Below are positions 17,647-26,764 of a stretch of DNA of 64,000 nt, one piece after another; position 1 is the first letter of the stretch; the number at the start of each line of letters is the position of its first letter. The position numbers were made by a program, and so were the translations under genes. Origin of the DNA: Sphingobium sp. (lineage in GTDB: Bacteria; Pseudomonadota; Alphaproteobacteria; Sphingomonadales; Sphingomonadaceae); NCBI GenBank assembly GCA_003248935.1, contig QFQF01000003.1, positions 1-64,000 on the forward strand, written 5' to 3'. The notes beneath the pieces were generated by a model, which saw nothing but the letters and a program-made list of their open reading frames with translations, had not been told where the DNA came from and ran no database searches.

Positions 17647-18993
17647 ATGACGCATCAGGTCCACATCATCGGCGGCGGCCTGGCCGGATCGGAAGCCGCC
17701 TGGCAACTCGCACAGGCCGGGGTGAAGGTACGCCTGTCGGAAATGCGGGGCGGTGGCGACATGACGCCCGCGCACCAGACGGACGGGCTGGCGGAAATGG
17801 TCTGCTCCAACAGCTTCCGTTCCGATGACGGCGACCGCAATGCCGTCGGCCTGCTTCATCGCGAGATGCGTGCGCTCGGCTCGCTGATCATGGCTGAGGC
17901 CGACAAGGCCCGTGTACCAGCCGGTTCGGCCCTCGCAGTCGACCGTGACGTCTTTTCCGGCGGCGTGACCCGCGCGCTGGCCGAGCATCCGAATGTCGAG
18001 ATCGTGCGGGAACGGATCGATGTGCTGCCAACGGACGGCCTGACGATCGTTGCCACCGGTCCGCTGACCGCCATGACGCTCGCCCAGAGCATCGGCGCCG
18101 CAACGGGGCTCGAGGCGCTCGCCTTCTTCGACGCGATCGCCCCGATCGTGCATCGCGACAGTATCGATATGGACATTTGCTGGATGGCGAGCCGCTGGGA
18201 CAAGGTGGGCCCGGAGGGAGACGGCAAGGACTATATCAACTGCCCGATGACCAAGGACGAGTATCTCGCCTTCCATCAGGGGCTGATCGACGGCGAGAAG
18301 ACCGAGTTCAAGCAGTGGGAAAAAGACACTCCCTATTTCGAGGGGTGCATGCCGATCGAGGTCATGGCCGCGCGCGGGGTGGAGACGCTGCGCTTCGGCC
18401 CGATGAAGCCAGTCGGCCTGGACAATCCCCGCACCGGCCGCTGGCCCTATGCCGTCGTCCAGCTTCGTCAGGACAATGCGCTCGGCACGCTGTGGAACAT
18501 GGTCGGGTTCCAGACGAAGCTGAAGCACGGCGCTCAGGTCGAACTGTTCCGTACGATACCCGGCCTTGCAAAAGCGGAATTCGCCCGGCTCGGCGGCCTT
18601 CATCGCAACACCTTCATCCAGAGCCCCAAGCTGCTCGACACGCAGCTTCGCCTGCGCACGGCGCCGCATATCCGCTTCGCCGGACAGATCACCGGTTGCG
18701 AGGGCTATGTGGAGAGCAGCGCGGTCGGGTTGCTGGCGGGACTGTTCGCCGTGGCCGAGCTCACCGGCCGCAACATGCCTCCCCCCCCTCCGACCACGGC
18801 GCTTGGCGCGCTGCTCGGTCACATCACCGGCGGCGCGGATGCCGACAGCTATCAGCCGATGAACGTCAACTTCGGCCTGTTCCCGCCGATGGGCGACGTG
18901 CGCAAGAAGCAGCGAAAGGAAGCCATGACCGCCCGCGCGGGTCAGGATCTGACGGACTGGCTCGGCGGGATACCGGCGCCGGCAACGGCCTGA
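17647..18993 (+). CDS. trmFO: Methylenetetrahydrofolate-tRNA-(uracil-5-)-methyltransferase
   Basis: About 448 residues from ATG 17647 (MTHQVHIIGGGLAGSEAAWQ), the family N terminus with the FAD motif. CSNSFRSDD, KDYINCPMTKDEY, GCMPIEVMAARG and LRFGPMKPVGLDNP are conserved TrmFO segments, and ITGCEGYVESSAVGLLAG is near the end. The enzyme makes 5-methyluridine 54 in the T loop of tRNAs using methylenetetrahydrofolate. The open frame extends upstream over the transpeptidase start, but that part is not family-like. Confidence 0.96.
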   Translation: MTHQVHIIGGGLAGSEAAWQLAQAGVKVRLSEMRGGGDMTPAHQTDGLAEMVCSNSFRSDDGDRNAVGLLHREMRALGSLIMAEADKARVPAGSALAVDRDVFSGGVTRALAEHPNVEIVRERIDVLPTDGLTIVATGPLTAMTLAQSIGAATGLEALAFFDAIAPIVHRDSIDMDICWMASRWDKVGPEGDGKDYINCPMTKDEYLAFHQGLIDGEKTEFKQWEKDTPYFEGCMPIEVMAARGVETLRFGPMKPVGLDNPRTGRWPYAVVQLRQDNALGTLWNMVGFQTKLKHGAQVELFRTIPGLAKAEFARLGGLHRNTFIQSPKLLDTQLRLRTAPHIRFAGQITGCEGYVESSAVGLLAGLFAVAELTGRNMPPPPPTTALGALLGHITGGADADSYQPMNVNFGLFPPMGDVRKKQRKEAMTARAGQDLTDWLGGIPAPATA

Positions 18994-19018
18994 TCCAAAA
19001 CACCCCCAGGGTCAGGAT

Positions 19019-19492
19019 CTAGCATTTGCATTTGGGCGCAGGCTTCGGCGGTGGCGCACTGGCCGCGAATTCAGCGGCGGTGACCTTTCCGTCCTTGTCC
19101 CTGTCCGCTTTGGCGAAGCGCTCGCCCGTTGCGACGGCCCACTCCTCGAACGAGAGCAGATTGTTGCCGTCGGTATCGAGTGCCTTGAACCCCTTCACCC
19201 GGCTCGCCATCATCTCCGAGCGCAGGACGACGCCATCCCGGTTGCGGTCATAACGGCCGAAACGGCGCGCCTCACGGCTTTGCGGCGTGGCCTCCGGCGG
19301 CATCGGCGGCACGTCACCAACCGCTTCGGGATCGCCCTCCGGAAGCGGCTCGTCGGCAGTCGCTGCTGCCGCAGACAAAGCTGGATTTGCGGGCGCGACA
19401 TCCTGCTCGCCGGCCGCGCGGCTTTGCCACCAGAAGAGACCAACCGCGATCAGCAGCATCGCCCCCATGCCACCCGCCAGAAAACGGTTCAT
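19019..19492 (-). CDS. Membrane-anchored EF-hand calcium-binding protein
   Basis: A 157-residue protein with an N-terminal signal anchor (LAGGMGAMLLIAVGLFWW) and an Ala/Pro-rich linker. Three EF-hand loops follow: DRNRDGVVLRSE, DTDGNNLLSFEE and DRDKDGKVTAAE. The C terminus is APKCKC. It is probably a periplasmic calcium-binding protein; its partner is unknown. Confidence 0.85.
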   Translation of the reverse strand: MNRFLAGGMGAMLLIAVGLFWWQSRAAGEQDVAPANPALSAAAATADEPLPEGDPEAVGDVPPMPPEATPQSREARRFGRYDRNRDGVVLRSEMMASRVKGFKALDTDGNNLLSFEEWAVATGERFAKADRDKDGKVTAAEFAASAPPPKPAPKCKC

Positions 19493-19550
19493 ACGCCAGC
19501 CCCCCGCCCCGTACAGGAAGGCTATGCGATCATCGTCCGCTTGCCAATGC

Positions 19551-20246
19551 TCAGCGTCCGATCAGCGCGACCCTGAGCAGGCGGCCATAAAGCGACGGCG
19601 TCAGCGTGGCAGGGGCGACCCGTCGCGCCGCCACATCGCTTCGTGCTATACCATAGGCGATCCTGTGCGCGCGCCAGTGCACAGGCCAGCGCAACGCCGA
19701 TACTCCGCGCATCTCTTCAACCGCCAGTTCGATCGCGCGCCGCGCCAATATCTCGTCGCCCACATGACCCGACAGATCCCACAATGCCCACACGGCACCG
19801 GCCGCGATCAGCGATGCGTCGATGTCATCCTGTTTCGCGAGCGCGCGAAACAGGCCGCCGCCGCGGGCGCGCGCATAGTCACACAAGGCATCGTCATCGA
19901 CCGGATCGGCCAGCAACGCCTCCCATCCGTCGATCATCGCCAGCAACCCGCTGCCTTCTCCAGCGGGGGCCAGCCCCGCCGCACGCAGGTCCGCGAGCAG
20001 CGGCTCCCCGCGTCCCTTGGCGCCACTCCCGTCGGTCAGCGCCTCATGCCACCAGGTGAGCCGCATCTGGCCGATCATCGGTTCGCGGGTGGTCCGGACC
20101 AGATCGGCCAGCCGGGCATCGAACCGCCAGACCAACCCATGTCGCTCCACATCGGCGCCGCCATAAGCGGCAAGCAGCCGGGACAGTTCGGACATTACCG
20201 GCCCGTCTTGCGGTTTTCCGCCATCAGACGTCATAGCGCCCGCCAA
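19551..20246 (-). CDS. Squalene/phytoene synthase family protein (NDUFAF6-like)
   Basis: A 231-residue protein, shorter than true phytoene synthases. FDARLADLVRTTREPMIGQM followed by RLTWWHEAL is the conserved first helix region of the family, and YARARGGGLFRALAK matches the second. The two Asp-rich substrate motifs of active trans-isoprenyl synthases are not clear. That points to the non-catalytic or uncharacterised NDUFAF6-like branch seen in alphaproteobacteria. Start alternatives are the Met codons at residues 5 and 18. Confidence 0.75.
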   Translation of the reverse strand: MAGAMTSDGGKPQDGPVMSELSRLLAAYGGADVERHGLVWRFDARLADLVRTTREPMIGQMRLTWWHEALTDGSGAKGRGEPLLADLRAAGLAPAGEGSGLLAMIDGWEALLADPVDDDALCDYARARGGGLFRALAKQDDIDASLIAAGAVWALWDLSGHVGDEILARRAIELAVEEMRGVSALRWPVHWRAHRIAYGIARSDVAARRVAPATLTPSLYGRLLRVALIGR

Positions 20247-20360
20247 TGCTTAGGACGCCGTTAACCATATCCATAACGCCGTCCCTAACCACTGATCGTG
20301 CATGGAAATTGCCGGTTTGCCCTGTCGGGGGGCGTCCCGAACATGCGGGTGGATGGGTGT

Positions 20361-22379
20361 ATGGCGAAAGAGGGCTACTTTTCAAAGGGTTTCCTCACAC
20401 GACTGCGAGAGAATGAAGCGGGCAACACGCTCGCCCTCGTCGCGGCCGGTGTGTTCCCTCTGCTCGGCCTGATCGGCGGCGGCGTCGATATGAGTCGCCT
20501 TTACCTCACGAAATCCCGTCTTCAACAGGCCTGCGACGCCGGTGCGCTGTCGGGACGCAAGATGATGGGTTCCGGCTCATGGGCGGACAACAGCTACAAG
20601 GCGCGGACCACGGCCGAGAACATGTTCGCCGCCAATTTCCAGAGCGGCGCCTACGGCACCAACACCGTGTCACGCGCCTACACCGAGAGCGGCGGCAACG
20701 TCAGCGGCACGGCATCGGTCCAGGTGCCGATGACGATCATGAAGGTTTTCGGCCAGGGCACGAAGACCGTTGCCGTCTCCTGCGACGCGGCGATGCGCAT
20801 TCCCAATACCGATGTGATGTTCGTGCTGGACACGACCGGCTCGATGGGCAGCAAGGCTGTTTCGACGGACTCCGTCACGAAGATCGAGGGCCTGAAGGTC
20901 GCCGTGAAGTGCTTCTATGAGGCACTGGCGAAAGTCGATATCGACGACGTGACCAATGCCCAGTGCGGCAACAGCGCTACGCCGAGCGGCGGCAACGGCG
21001 CCGGCGTGCAACTGCGCTTCGGCTTCGTTCCCTACGCCACGAACGCCAATGTCGGAAAACTGTTCAAGAACGAATGGATGGCCGACAGCGCGCCCTATCA
21101 GTCGCGCACCTGGGGCACGAACATCCAGATCCCCTATATCTACGACACAGGTGGGTGGAGCTACCTCTCGGGATCATCCGTCACGACGAACGAGAAAAAC
21201 AAATCGAGTTGTCCATCCAGTACAAAGTCGACCGCGACCGGAAACTCCAGCGTGCTCAGCAGTAGCACGGCCGGTGACGGAACTGTTACAACGACCATCC
21301 AGGAAACCCAGGTCACCAACGGCTACTGGATCAGCAATTGCTCGGGTAGTGGTAATAAGCAATCCTACGACAAGAATACCTACACCAACTATGCCGAAAA
21401 GCGCACCGTCACGATCAAGACGAAGAAGGGCAATGGTTGGACCTATGCCCAGCGCACCATCACCGTCTCCGCCCTGAAGAATGGCGGAAGCAATTGGAAA
21501 ACGACGGTTAGCGTGCCTCTTCTCGGCAACAACGGCGCGAACACAAGCGTGACGTGGGACGGCTGCGTCGAGGACATGAAGCCGCACCGCAACACGGACG
21601 GCGATCCGAGCGACGAATATTGGCCGATCCCGGCCGATGCCTATGACATGGAAATCGACAAAATTCCGACGGCCGGAGATGTCGACACACAGTGGAAGCC
21701 GATCCTGAACGCAGCCGTATGGGGCCGCTACAATCCGCTGGTGAGCGACAGTGCCTGGTCGTACGATCCGATCGTCTCCGACGCCAGCCTGTCACGGAAC
21801 ACCAGCTATTCCTGCCCGGTCGCGGCGCGTAAACTTGCGGAGTACAAGGCGTCCCAAACCGATAACAACTACAAGCCTTCCGGATTCAAGAGTTACGTCA
21901 ACTCCCTTAGCGCCAGCGGCAACACCTATCACGACGTCGGCCTCATCTGGGGTGCCCGGCTGATGTCGGCCACGGGCCTGTTCGCCAGCGAGAATGCCAC
22001 ATCCTCGAACGGCGGTGCGATCGAGCGGCACCTGATCTTCATGACCGATGGCGACACCGTCACGAACAACCAGGGCTATACCTCCCACGGCATAGCATGG
22101 TGGGATCGCCGACAGACCAGCCTTACGACCGGGCCGACGAACGCGCTGCTGGACAGCACGGTGAACGCCCGCTTCCTGGCGCTCTGCTCTGCCATCAAGG
22201 GCAAGGGCATCACCCTGTGGGTGATCTCGTTCGGCAGCGGCGTGACGTCGACGGCCGCACAAAACCTTCAGAAATGCGCAAGCACGGATCGCTTCTTTAC
22301 CGCATCCAGCAGTACGACCCTGATCGACCAGTTCCGCGCCATTGCCGATCAGATCTCCCAGTTGAGGCTGACAAGCTGA
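20361..22379 (+). CDS. TadG-like pilus protein with von Willebrand factor A domain
   Basis: About 672 residues. The N terminus (ENEAGNTLALVAAGVFPLLG, then GGGVDMSRLYLTKSRLQQACDAGAL) is the TadE/TadG membrane segment and following helix. A VWA domain has the metal-site motif DVMFVLDTTGSMGSK and later HLIFMTDGDTVTNNQGYTSH. A Ser/Thr/Asn-rich insertion (about residues 275-390) separates the parts. ATG 20361 or 20343 may be used. Tad proteins assemble tight-adherence pili at the cell surface. The stop overlaps the start of the following TadE-like gene. Confidence 0.87.
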   Translation: MAKEGYFSKGFLTRLRENEAGNTLALVAAGVFPLLGLIGGGVDMSRLYLTKSRLQQACDAGALSGRKMMGSGSWADNSYKARTTAENMFAANFQSGAYGTNTVSRAYTESGGNVSGTASVQVPMTIMKVFGQGTKTVAVSCDAAMRIPNTDVMFVLDTTGSMGSKAVSTDSVTKIEGLKVAVKCFYEALAKVDIDDVTNAQCGNSATPSGGNGAGVQLRFGFVPYATNANVGKLFKNEWMADSAPYQSRTWGTNIQIPYIYDTGGWSYLSGSSVTTNEKNKSSCPSSTKSTATGNSSVLSSSTAGDGTVTTTIQETQVTNGYWISNCSGSGNKQSYDKNTYTNYAEKRTVTIKTKKGNGWTYAQRTITVSALKNGGSNWKTTVSVPLLGNNGANTSVTWDGCVEDMKPHRNTDGDPSDEYWPIPADAYDMEIDKIPTAGDVDTQWKPILNAAVWGRYNPLVSDSAWSYDPIVSDASLSRNTSYSCPVAARKLAEYKASQTDNNYKPSGFKSYVNSLSASGNTYHDVGLIWGARLMSATGLFASENATSSNGGAIERHLIFMTDGDTVTNNQGYTSHGIAWWDRRQTSLTTGPTNALLDSTVNARFLALCSAIKGKGITLWVISFGSGVTSTAAQNLQKCASTDRFFTASSSTTLIDQFRAIADQISQLRLTS

Positions 22380-23011
22380 TGCCCGCCCGCTCCATCTTCA
22401 GGAGGCCGGAATGGCCGAGGCGCCTGGCGTCGGACGAGAATGGTATCTCGGTCGTCGAGTTCGCCCTGATCTCTCCGGTGTTCTTCACGCTCCTGCTCGG
22501 AACGCTGGACATGGGCCACACCCTCTACATGCAAAGCGTGCTTCAGGGCGTACTGCAGAAGGCGGCGCGCGATTCTACGCTGGAATCGGCAAGCGCCGCG
22601 GCCCAGCAGACGATCATCAACGCCGAGGTCGACCAGCAGGTGAAACGCCTTGCCGCCAATGCGGATATCGAGATTACCCGCCGCTATTTCCGCGACTTCA
22701 CGACCGCCTCGCAAGCCAAGGCCGAAACGTTCACCGATGCGAACAGCAACGGCACGTGCGACAATGGCGAGGCGTATGAAGATGCCAACAACAACAGTGT
22801 CTGGGATGCGGACGGCGGCAATGCGGGCCAGGGTGGCGCGAAGGATTCGGTCGTGCTTACGGCCAAGGTCTCCTATCCGCGCATGTTCCCCCTGCACGGC
22901 CTGATCGGCCTGCCCACGACGACAACGATCCAGGCCATGACCGTCCTTGCCAACCAGCCCTATGGCGAACAGGCCCAGTACGCTCCGCCGGTCTCCAGGA
23001 GCTGCACATGA
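22379..23011 (+). CDS. TadE-like pseudopilin with calcium-loop-like insertion
   Basis: A 210-residue protein starting at ATG 22379, overlapping the TadG-like stop. ASDENGISVVEFALISPVFF is the TadE prepilin-like motif with the Glu five residues into the hydrophobic segment. A segment with FTDANSNGTCDNGEAYEDAN and DANNNSVWDADGG resembles EF-hand or thrombospondin-type calcium loops and is not a normal part of TadE. It overlaps the next TadE-like gene by 4 bases, so all three Tad genes form one operon. Confidence 0.85.
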   Translation: MPARSIFRRPEWPRRLASDENGISVVEFALISPVFFTLLLGTLDMGHTLYMQSVLQGVLQKAARDSTLESASAAAQQTIINAEVDQQVKRLAANADIEITRRYFRDFTTASQAKAETFTDANSNGTCDNGEAYEDANNNSVWDADGGNAGQGGAKDSVVLTAKVSYPRMFPLHGLIGLPTTTTIQAMTVLANQPYGEQAQYAPPVSRSCT

Positions 23012-23688
23012 CCGCCCTTCAGCGTATCGCGGACGTCAGAGCCCTGCCCGCCTTTTTCCGCGCGTTGCGCAGCGATCGCAGCGGCATGGCGATGGTTGAA
23101 TTCGCCCTGTCGCTGCCGTTCATGGTGCCCGTCATGATGACGGGGGCAGAATTGACCAACTTCACCACGGCCAAGATGCGCATCAGCCAGCTTGCGCTGC
23201 AGGTTGCCGACAACGGCGCCCGCATGGGCACCGGCAGCGTCATTTCAAACAAGACGATCAGCGAGGCGCAGATCAACGATCTGCTCACTGGCGCTGGAAT
23301 GCAGGCCGGCAACCTGGACTTCTACCCGAACGGCCGGATCATCATGTCCAGCCTGGAACCCGATCCGGACAACAGCAACAAATATCGCATTCGCTGGCAG
23401 CGCTGCCGCGGAGACAAGAGCTGGACATCACATTACGGCAATGCCGGCGACACCAATCTGGACGGTGTGACGATGAAGGGGCAAAATCTGCAGGCCCCAA
23501 GCAACGGTGCGATCATCTTCGTTGAAGTCGCCTATGACTATCAACCGATCATCTCCGACGCATTCCTGCTGGGCAGCCGGCAGATCGTGGATACGGCAGC
23601 GATGACCGTTCGCGATGCCCGCGATTACACCGGAGGCACCAACGGCATCTACAATGCCGAAGCCGTCACCGCTTCCACCTGCAGCTGA
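23008..23688 (+). CDS. TadE-like pilus assembly protein
   Basis: A 226-residue protein. SDRSGMAMVEFALSLPFMVP is the TadE motif with the conserved Glu, followed by ELTNFTTAKMRISQLALQVA. The C-terminal domain is beta-rich and unrecognised. It is the last gene of the Tad operon, followed directly by a strong terminator. Minor pseudopilins of this type help assemble Flp/Tad pili. Confidence 0.85.
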   Translation: MTALQRIADVRALPAFFRALRSDRSGMAMVEFALSLPFMVPVMMTGAELTNFTTAKMRISQLALQVADNGARMGTGSVISNKTISEAQINDLLTGAGMQAGNLDFYPNGRIIMSSLEPDPDNSNKYRIRWQRCRGDKSWTSHYGNAGDTNLDGVTMKGQNLQAPSNGAIIFVEVAYDYQPIISDAFLLGSRQIVDTAAMTVRDARDYTGGTNGIYNAEAVTASTCS

Positions 23689-23696
23689 CATGAAAA

Positions 23697-23726
23697 GGGG
23701 CGCACGTCACCGTGCGCCCCGTTCCG
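23697..23726. terminator. Rho-independent terminator
   Basis: GGGGCGCAC at 23697-23705 and GTGCGCCCC at 23712-23720 make a 9-bp stem with a 6-base loop, followed by a short T-rich stretch. It lies between the convergent Tad operon and pdhB and can serve both. Confidence 0.85.
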
Positions 23727-23745
23727 TTTCATCTATTCGCCCTGT

Positions 23746-25110
23746 TCAGCGATAGCAGACCTTCTTGGCGGCCGCGATCACGCGGTCCGCGTCGACCAGC
23801 GCGGCCTTCTCAAGGTTTGCGGCATAGGGCAGCGGCACATCCTCGTTGGTCACGCGAAGCACCGGCGCATCGAGGTCATCGAAGCCCTGCTCCATTGCGA
23901 CCGCGCACAGTTCGCTGGCGATCGAGCAGACCGGCCAGCCTTCCTCGACCACGATCATGCGGTTGGTCTTCTTGAGGCTTTCGAGCACCGTCGCAGTGTC
24001 GAGCGGCCGCAGGGTGCGCAGGTCAATGACCTCCGCATCGATCCCTTCGCCCGCCAGCTTCTCCGCCGCGTCGAGCGCCACGCCGACGCCGATCGAGTAA
24101 CTGACGATCGTCACGTCCTTGCCCGGACGCACGATGCGCGCCTTGCCGATCGGCAGGACATAATCGTCGATCTTCGGCACGTCGAAGCTGCGGCCGTAGA
24201 CCAGCTCGTTCTCAAGGAACACGACCGGATCGTCGGACCGGATCGCTGCCTTCAGCAGGCCCTTGGCATCGGCCGAGTCATAGGGCGCGATCACGATCAG
24301 GCCGGGAACTGCGGCGTACCATGGACCGTAGTTCTGGCTGTGCTGCGCGCCGACGCGGCTCGCCGCGCCGTTGGGACCACGGAACACGATCGGACAGCGC
24401 ATCTGGCCGCCGGACATGTAGTTGGTCTTGGCCGCCGAGTTGATGATGTGGTCGATCGCCTGCATGGCGAAGTTGAACGTCATGAACTCGACGATCGGCT
24501 TCAGGCCACCCATGGCCGCACCGGCGCCGACGCCAGCAAAGCCATATTCGGTGATCGGCGTATCGATCACGCGCTGGGGGCCGAACTCATCGAGCAAGCC
24601 CTGCGTCACCTTGTACGCGCCCTGATATTCGGCAACTTCCTCGCCCATGACGAAGACGCGATCGTCGGCGCGCATCTCCTCGGCCATCGCGTCGCGAAGC
24701 GCCTCGCGCACCGTCGTCTTCACGAACTCGGTGCCCTCGGGAATGCTTGGGTCGGCAACCGCCGGCTTCGCCTCGACCGCCAGCTTCGCCGTACCGGTCT
24801 CGGCCTTCCCGGGCGCCTCAGCCTCTACAGCCTTCGGTGCTTCGGCCCTGGCGGCCGGGGCCGCTCCGTCTTCACCCGCCATCGTCGCGATAACGGTGCC
24901 GACCTTCACGCCGTCCGTACCCTCGGGCACCATGATCTTGCCGATCTTGCCCTCGTCGACAGCTTCGAACTCCATCGTCGCCTTGTCGGTCTCGATCTCG
25001 GCCAGGATATCACCCGACCGCACTTCATCGCCTTCCTTCACCAGCCATTTGGCGAGGGTACCCTCTTCCATCGTGGGGGAGAGGGCCGGCATCTTGATTT
25101 CCACGCCCAT
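23746..25110 (-). CDS. pdhB: Pyruvate dehydrogenase E1 beta subunit with N-terminal lipoyl domain
   Basis: A 454-residue protein. Residues 1-80 are a lipoyl domain with the lipoylated Lys in IETDKATMEFEAVDEG. An Ala/Pro-rich linker follows, then the transketolase-like beta subunit (REALRDAMAEEMRADDRVFV, EYGFAGVGAGAAMGGLKPIV, LENELVYGRSFDVP). The lipoyl-E1beta fusion is characteristic of alphaproteobacteria. It partners PdhA to decarboxylate pyruvate with thiamine diphosphate. Its ATG overlaps the pdhA stop. Confidence 0.97.
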   Translation of the reverse strand: MGVEIKMPALSPTMEEGTLAKWLVKEGDEVRSGDILAEIETDKATMEFEAVDEGKIGKIMVPEGTDGVKVGTVIATMAGEDGAAPAARAEAPKAVEAEAPGKAETGTAKLAVEAKPAVADPSIPEGTEFVKTTVREALRDAMAEEMRADDRVFVMGEEVAEYQGAYKVTQGLLDEFGPQRVIDTPITEYGFAGVGAGAAMGGLKPIVEFMTFNFAMQAIDHIINSAAKTNYMSGGQMRCPIVFRGPNGAASRVGAQHSQNYGPWYAAVPGLIVIAPYDSADAKGLLKAAIRSDDPVVFLENELVYGRSFDVPKIDDYVLPIGKARIVRPGKDVTIVSYSIGVGVALDAAEKLAGEGIDAEVIDLRTLRPLDTATVLESLKKTNRMIVVEEGWPVCSIASELCAVAMEQGFDDLDAPVLRVTNEDVPLPYAANLEKAALVDADRVIAAAKKVCYR

Positions 25111-26219
25111 CAGTAGGACTCCACCAGAATGTCAGTATAGAGTTCGCCGGCCTCCGGTTCCGGGGAGGACTCGGCGAAATCCGCCGCTTCGGCGACGATC
25201 TTCCGGATTTCCTGATCGATGGACTTCAGTTCGTCCTCGCTGATCCCTGCCGCCTCGAGATATTTCTTGGCGCCCTCGATCGGGTCGGACTTGTCGCGCA
25301 CCTGCTGGACCTCTTCGCGCGAGCGGTACTTGGCCGGATCGGACATGGAGTGGCCGCGATAGCGGTAGGTCTTCATTTCCAGCAGGATCGGCCCCTTGCC
25401 CGCCTTGACCCATGCGAGCGCTTCTTCCGTCGCGCCACGCACCGCCAGGACGTCCATGCCGTTCACCTGGATGCCCGGGATGCGGAAGCTTTCGCCACGG
25501 CGATAGAGTTGGTCCTCCGCCGACGAGCGGTTGACGCTGGTGCCCATCGCGTACTGGTTGTTCTCGATCACGAAGATGATCGGAAGCTTCCAGAGCTCCG
25601 CCATGTTGAAGCTCTCGTACACCTGGCCCTGATTGGCCGCGCCGTCACCGAAATAGGCGACGCACACGCCGCCATCGTTGCGGTATTTGTGCGCAAAACC
25701 AAGGCCCGCGCCGAGGCTGACCTGCGCACCCACAATGCCGTGCCCGCCATAGAATTTGTGGTCGACGCTGAACATGTGCATCGACCCGCCCTTGCCGCGC
25801 GAAATGCCCGCAGCACGGCCGGTCAGTTCGGCCATGATCACCTTCGGATCGATGCCGTAGGCAAGCATGTGCCCGTGGTCGCGATAACCGGTGATGACGC
25901 TGTCCTTGCCCGGTTCGAGGGCGGACTGGATGCCGACGGCGACCGCTTCCTGACCGATGTACAGGTGACAGAATCCGCCGATGAGGCCGAGGCCGTAAAG
26001 CTGACCCGCCTTTTCCTCGAACCGGCGGATGAGCACCATCTGGCGGTAGAATTCGAGCAGTTCTTCCTTGCTCGCGGTGTAGTCGACGGGGTCGGCCGGA
26101 CGTTCGCGATTATGGTCGGCGGGGGCTACCGCGCCTGCCGCTTTCGGCGCGGATGCGCGCTTCGCGGGGGCGGGCTTCGCCTTCGACGTTGATGCCCGCG
26201 TTGATGCTGGTCTTGCCAA
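25110..26219 (-). CDS. pdhA: Pyruvate dehydrogenase E1 alpha subunit
   Basis: A 369-residue protein with an Ala/Pro/Lys-rich N-terminal tail of about 40 residues. The E1alpha domain follows: ITGYRDHGHMLAYG, GKGGSMHMFSVDHKFYGGHG, and the thiamine-diphosphate motif GDGAANQGQVYESFNMAELW ending in IENN. YRYRGHSMSDPAKYRSREEV is the conserved phosphorylation-loop region. The start is TTG at 26219, supported by GAAGGA 8 bases upstream; no in-frame ATG precedes the domain. It forms an operon with pdhB. Confidence 0.96.
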   Translation of the reverse strand: MARPASTRASTSKAKPAPAKRASAPKAAGAVAPADHNRERPADPVDYTASKEELLEFYRQMVLIRRFEEKAGQLYGLGLIGGFCHLYIGQEAVAVGIQSALEPGKDSVITGYRDHGHMLAYGIDPKVIMAELTGRAAGISRGKGGSMHMFSVDHKFYGGHGIVGAQVSLGAGLGFAHKYRNDGGVCVAYFGDGAANQGQVYESFNMAELWKLPIIFVIENNQYAMGTSVNRSSAEDQLYRRGESFRIPGIQVNGMDVLAVRGATEEALAWVKAGKGPILLEMKTYRYRGHSMSDPAKYRSREEVQQVRDKSDPIEGAKKYLEAAGISEDELKSIDQEIRKIVAEAADFAESSPEPEAGELYTDILVESY

Positions 26220-26362
26220 GGAGGAAATCCTTCATTGGTGGTCCTGGGGAGAAGCCGGGATATAGAGGCAAGAGGCGCAGGATTGCAACGCCGCGCGGGC
26301 GGAAAAGCGACCCCAAATGCGGCAGAAGCCCGAAGAAACGATCCGGGACGTGCGGCGCAACG

Positions 26363-26674
26363 TCAGTTCAGCGGGACAACCACTTCGTCGGGGTGGGTCA
26401 GGCCCAGTTCGCGACGGATCAGCTCGTCCGCCATGTCCGGATCGGTACGGCGCGGATCGAGCAGGTCCACCCGGTTCTTCAACCGGTCGCGCTCCGCCGT
26501 CGCCAGAGCCAGTTCGTGCTTCGCTTCACCAAGCTGCCGGGAATAGTCGCCCCACGCCAGAATGCCGCGGGGACCAAGCACCGCATAGCCCGCGAACAGG
26601 ATCAGCAAAATGATGGCGAGCGCTGGCCCAAGCGCGGAAAAAAGCAGCATGCGAAGCTTAGCGATATGAGCCAT
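26363..26674 (-). CDS. Septum formation initiator family protein (FtsB-like)
   Basis: About 103 residues from ATG 26674 (MAHIAKLRMLLFSALGPALA). One transmembrane helix (ALAIILLILFAGYAVLG) is followed by a coiled coil (LGEAKHELALATAERDRLKN) and the conserved end ADELIRRELGLTHPDEVVV. This is the FtsB/DivIC layout: a small inner-membrane division protein that joins FtsL and FtsQ in the divisome. Being next to eno matches the ftsB-eno linkage known in proteobacteria. Confidence 0.9.
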   Translation of the reverse strand: MAHIAKLRMLLFSALGPALAIILLILFAGYAVLGPRGILAWGDYSRQLGEAKHELALATAERDRLKNRVDLLDPRRTDPDMADELIRRELGLTHPDEVVVPLN

Positions 26675-26764
26675 TCGCCCTTGAATCACAGCGGGTTCCC
26701 GCTGGCAAGCGGAAATGTTGCGCAATCTTGGCCGGACATCCCGATGGACGTCCGGCCACCAGAA

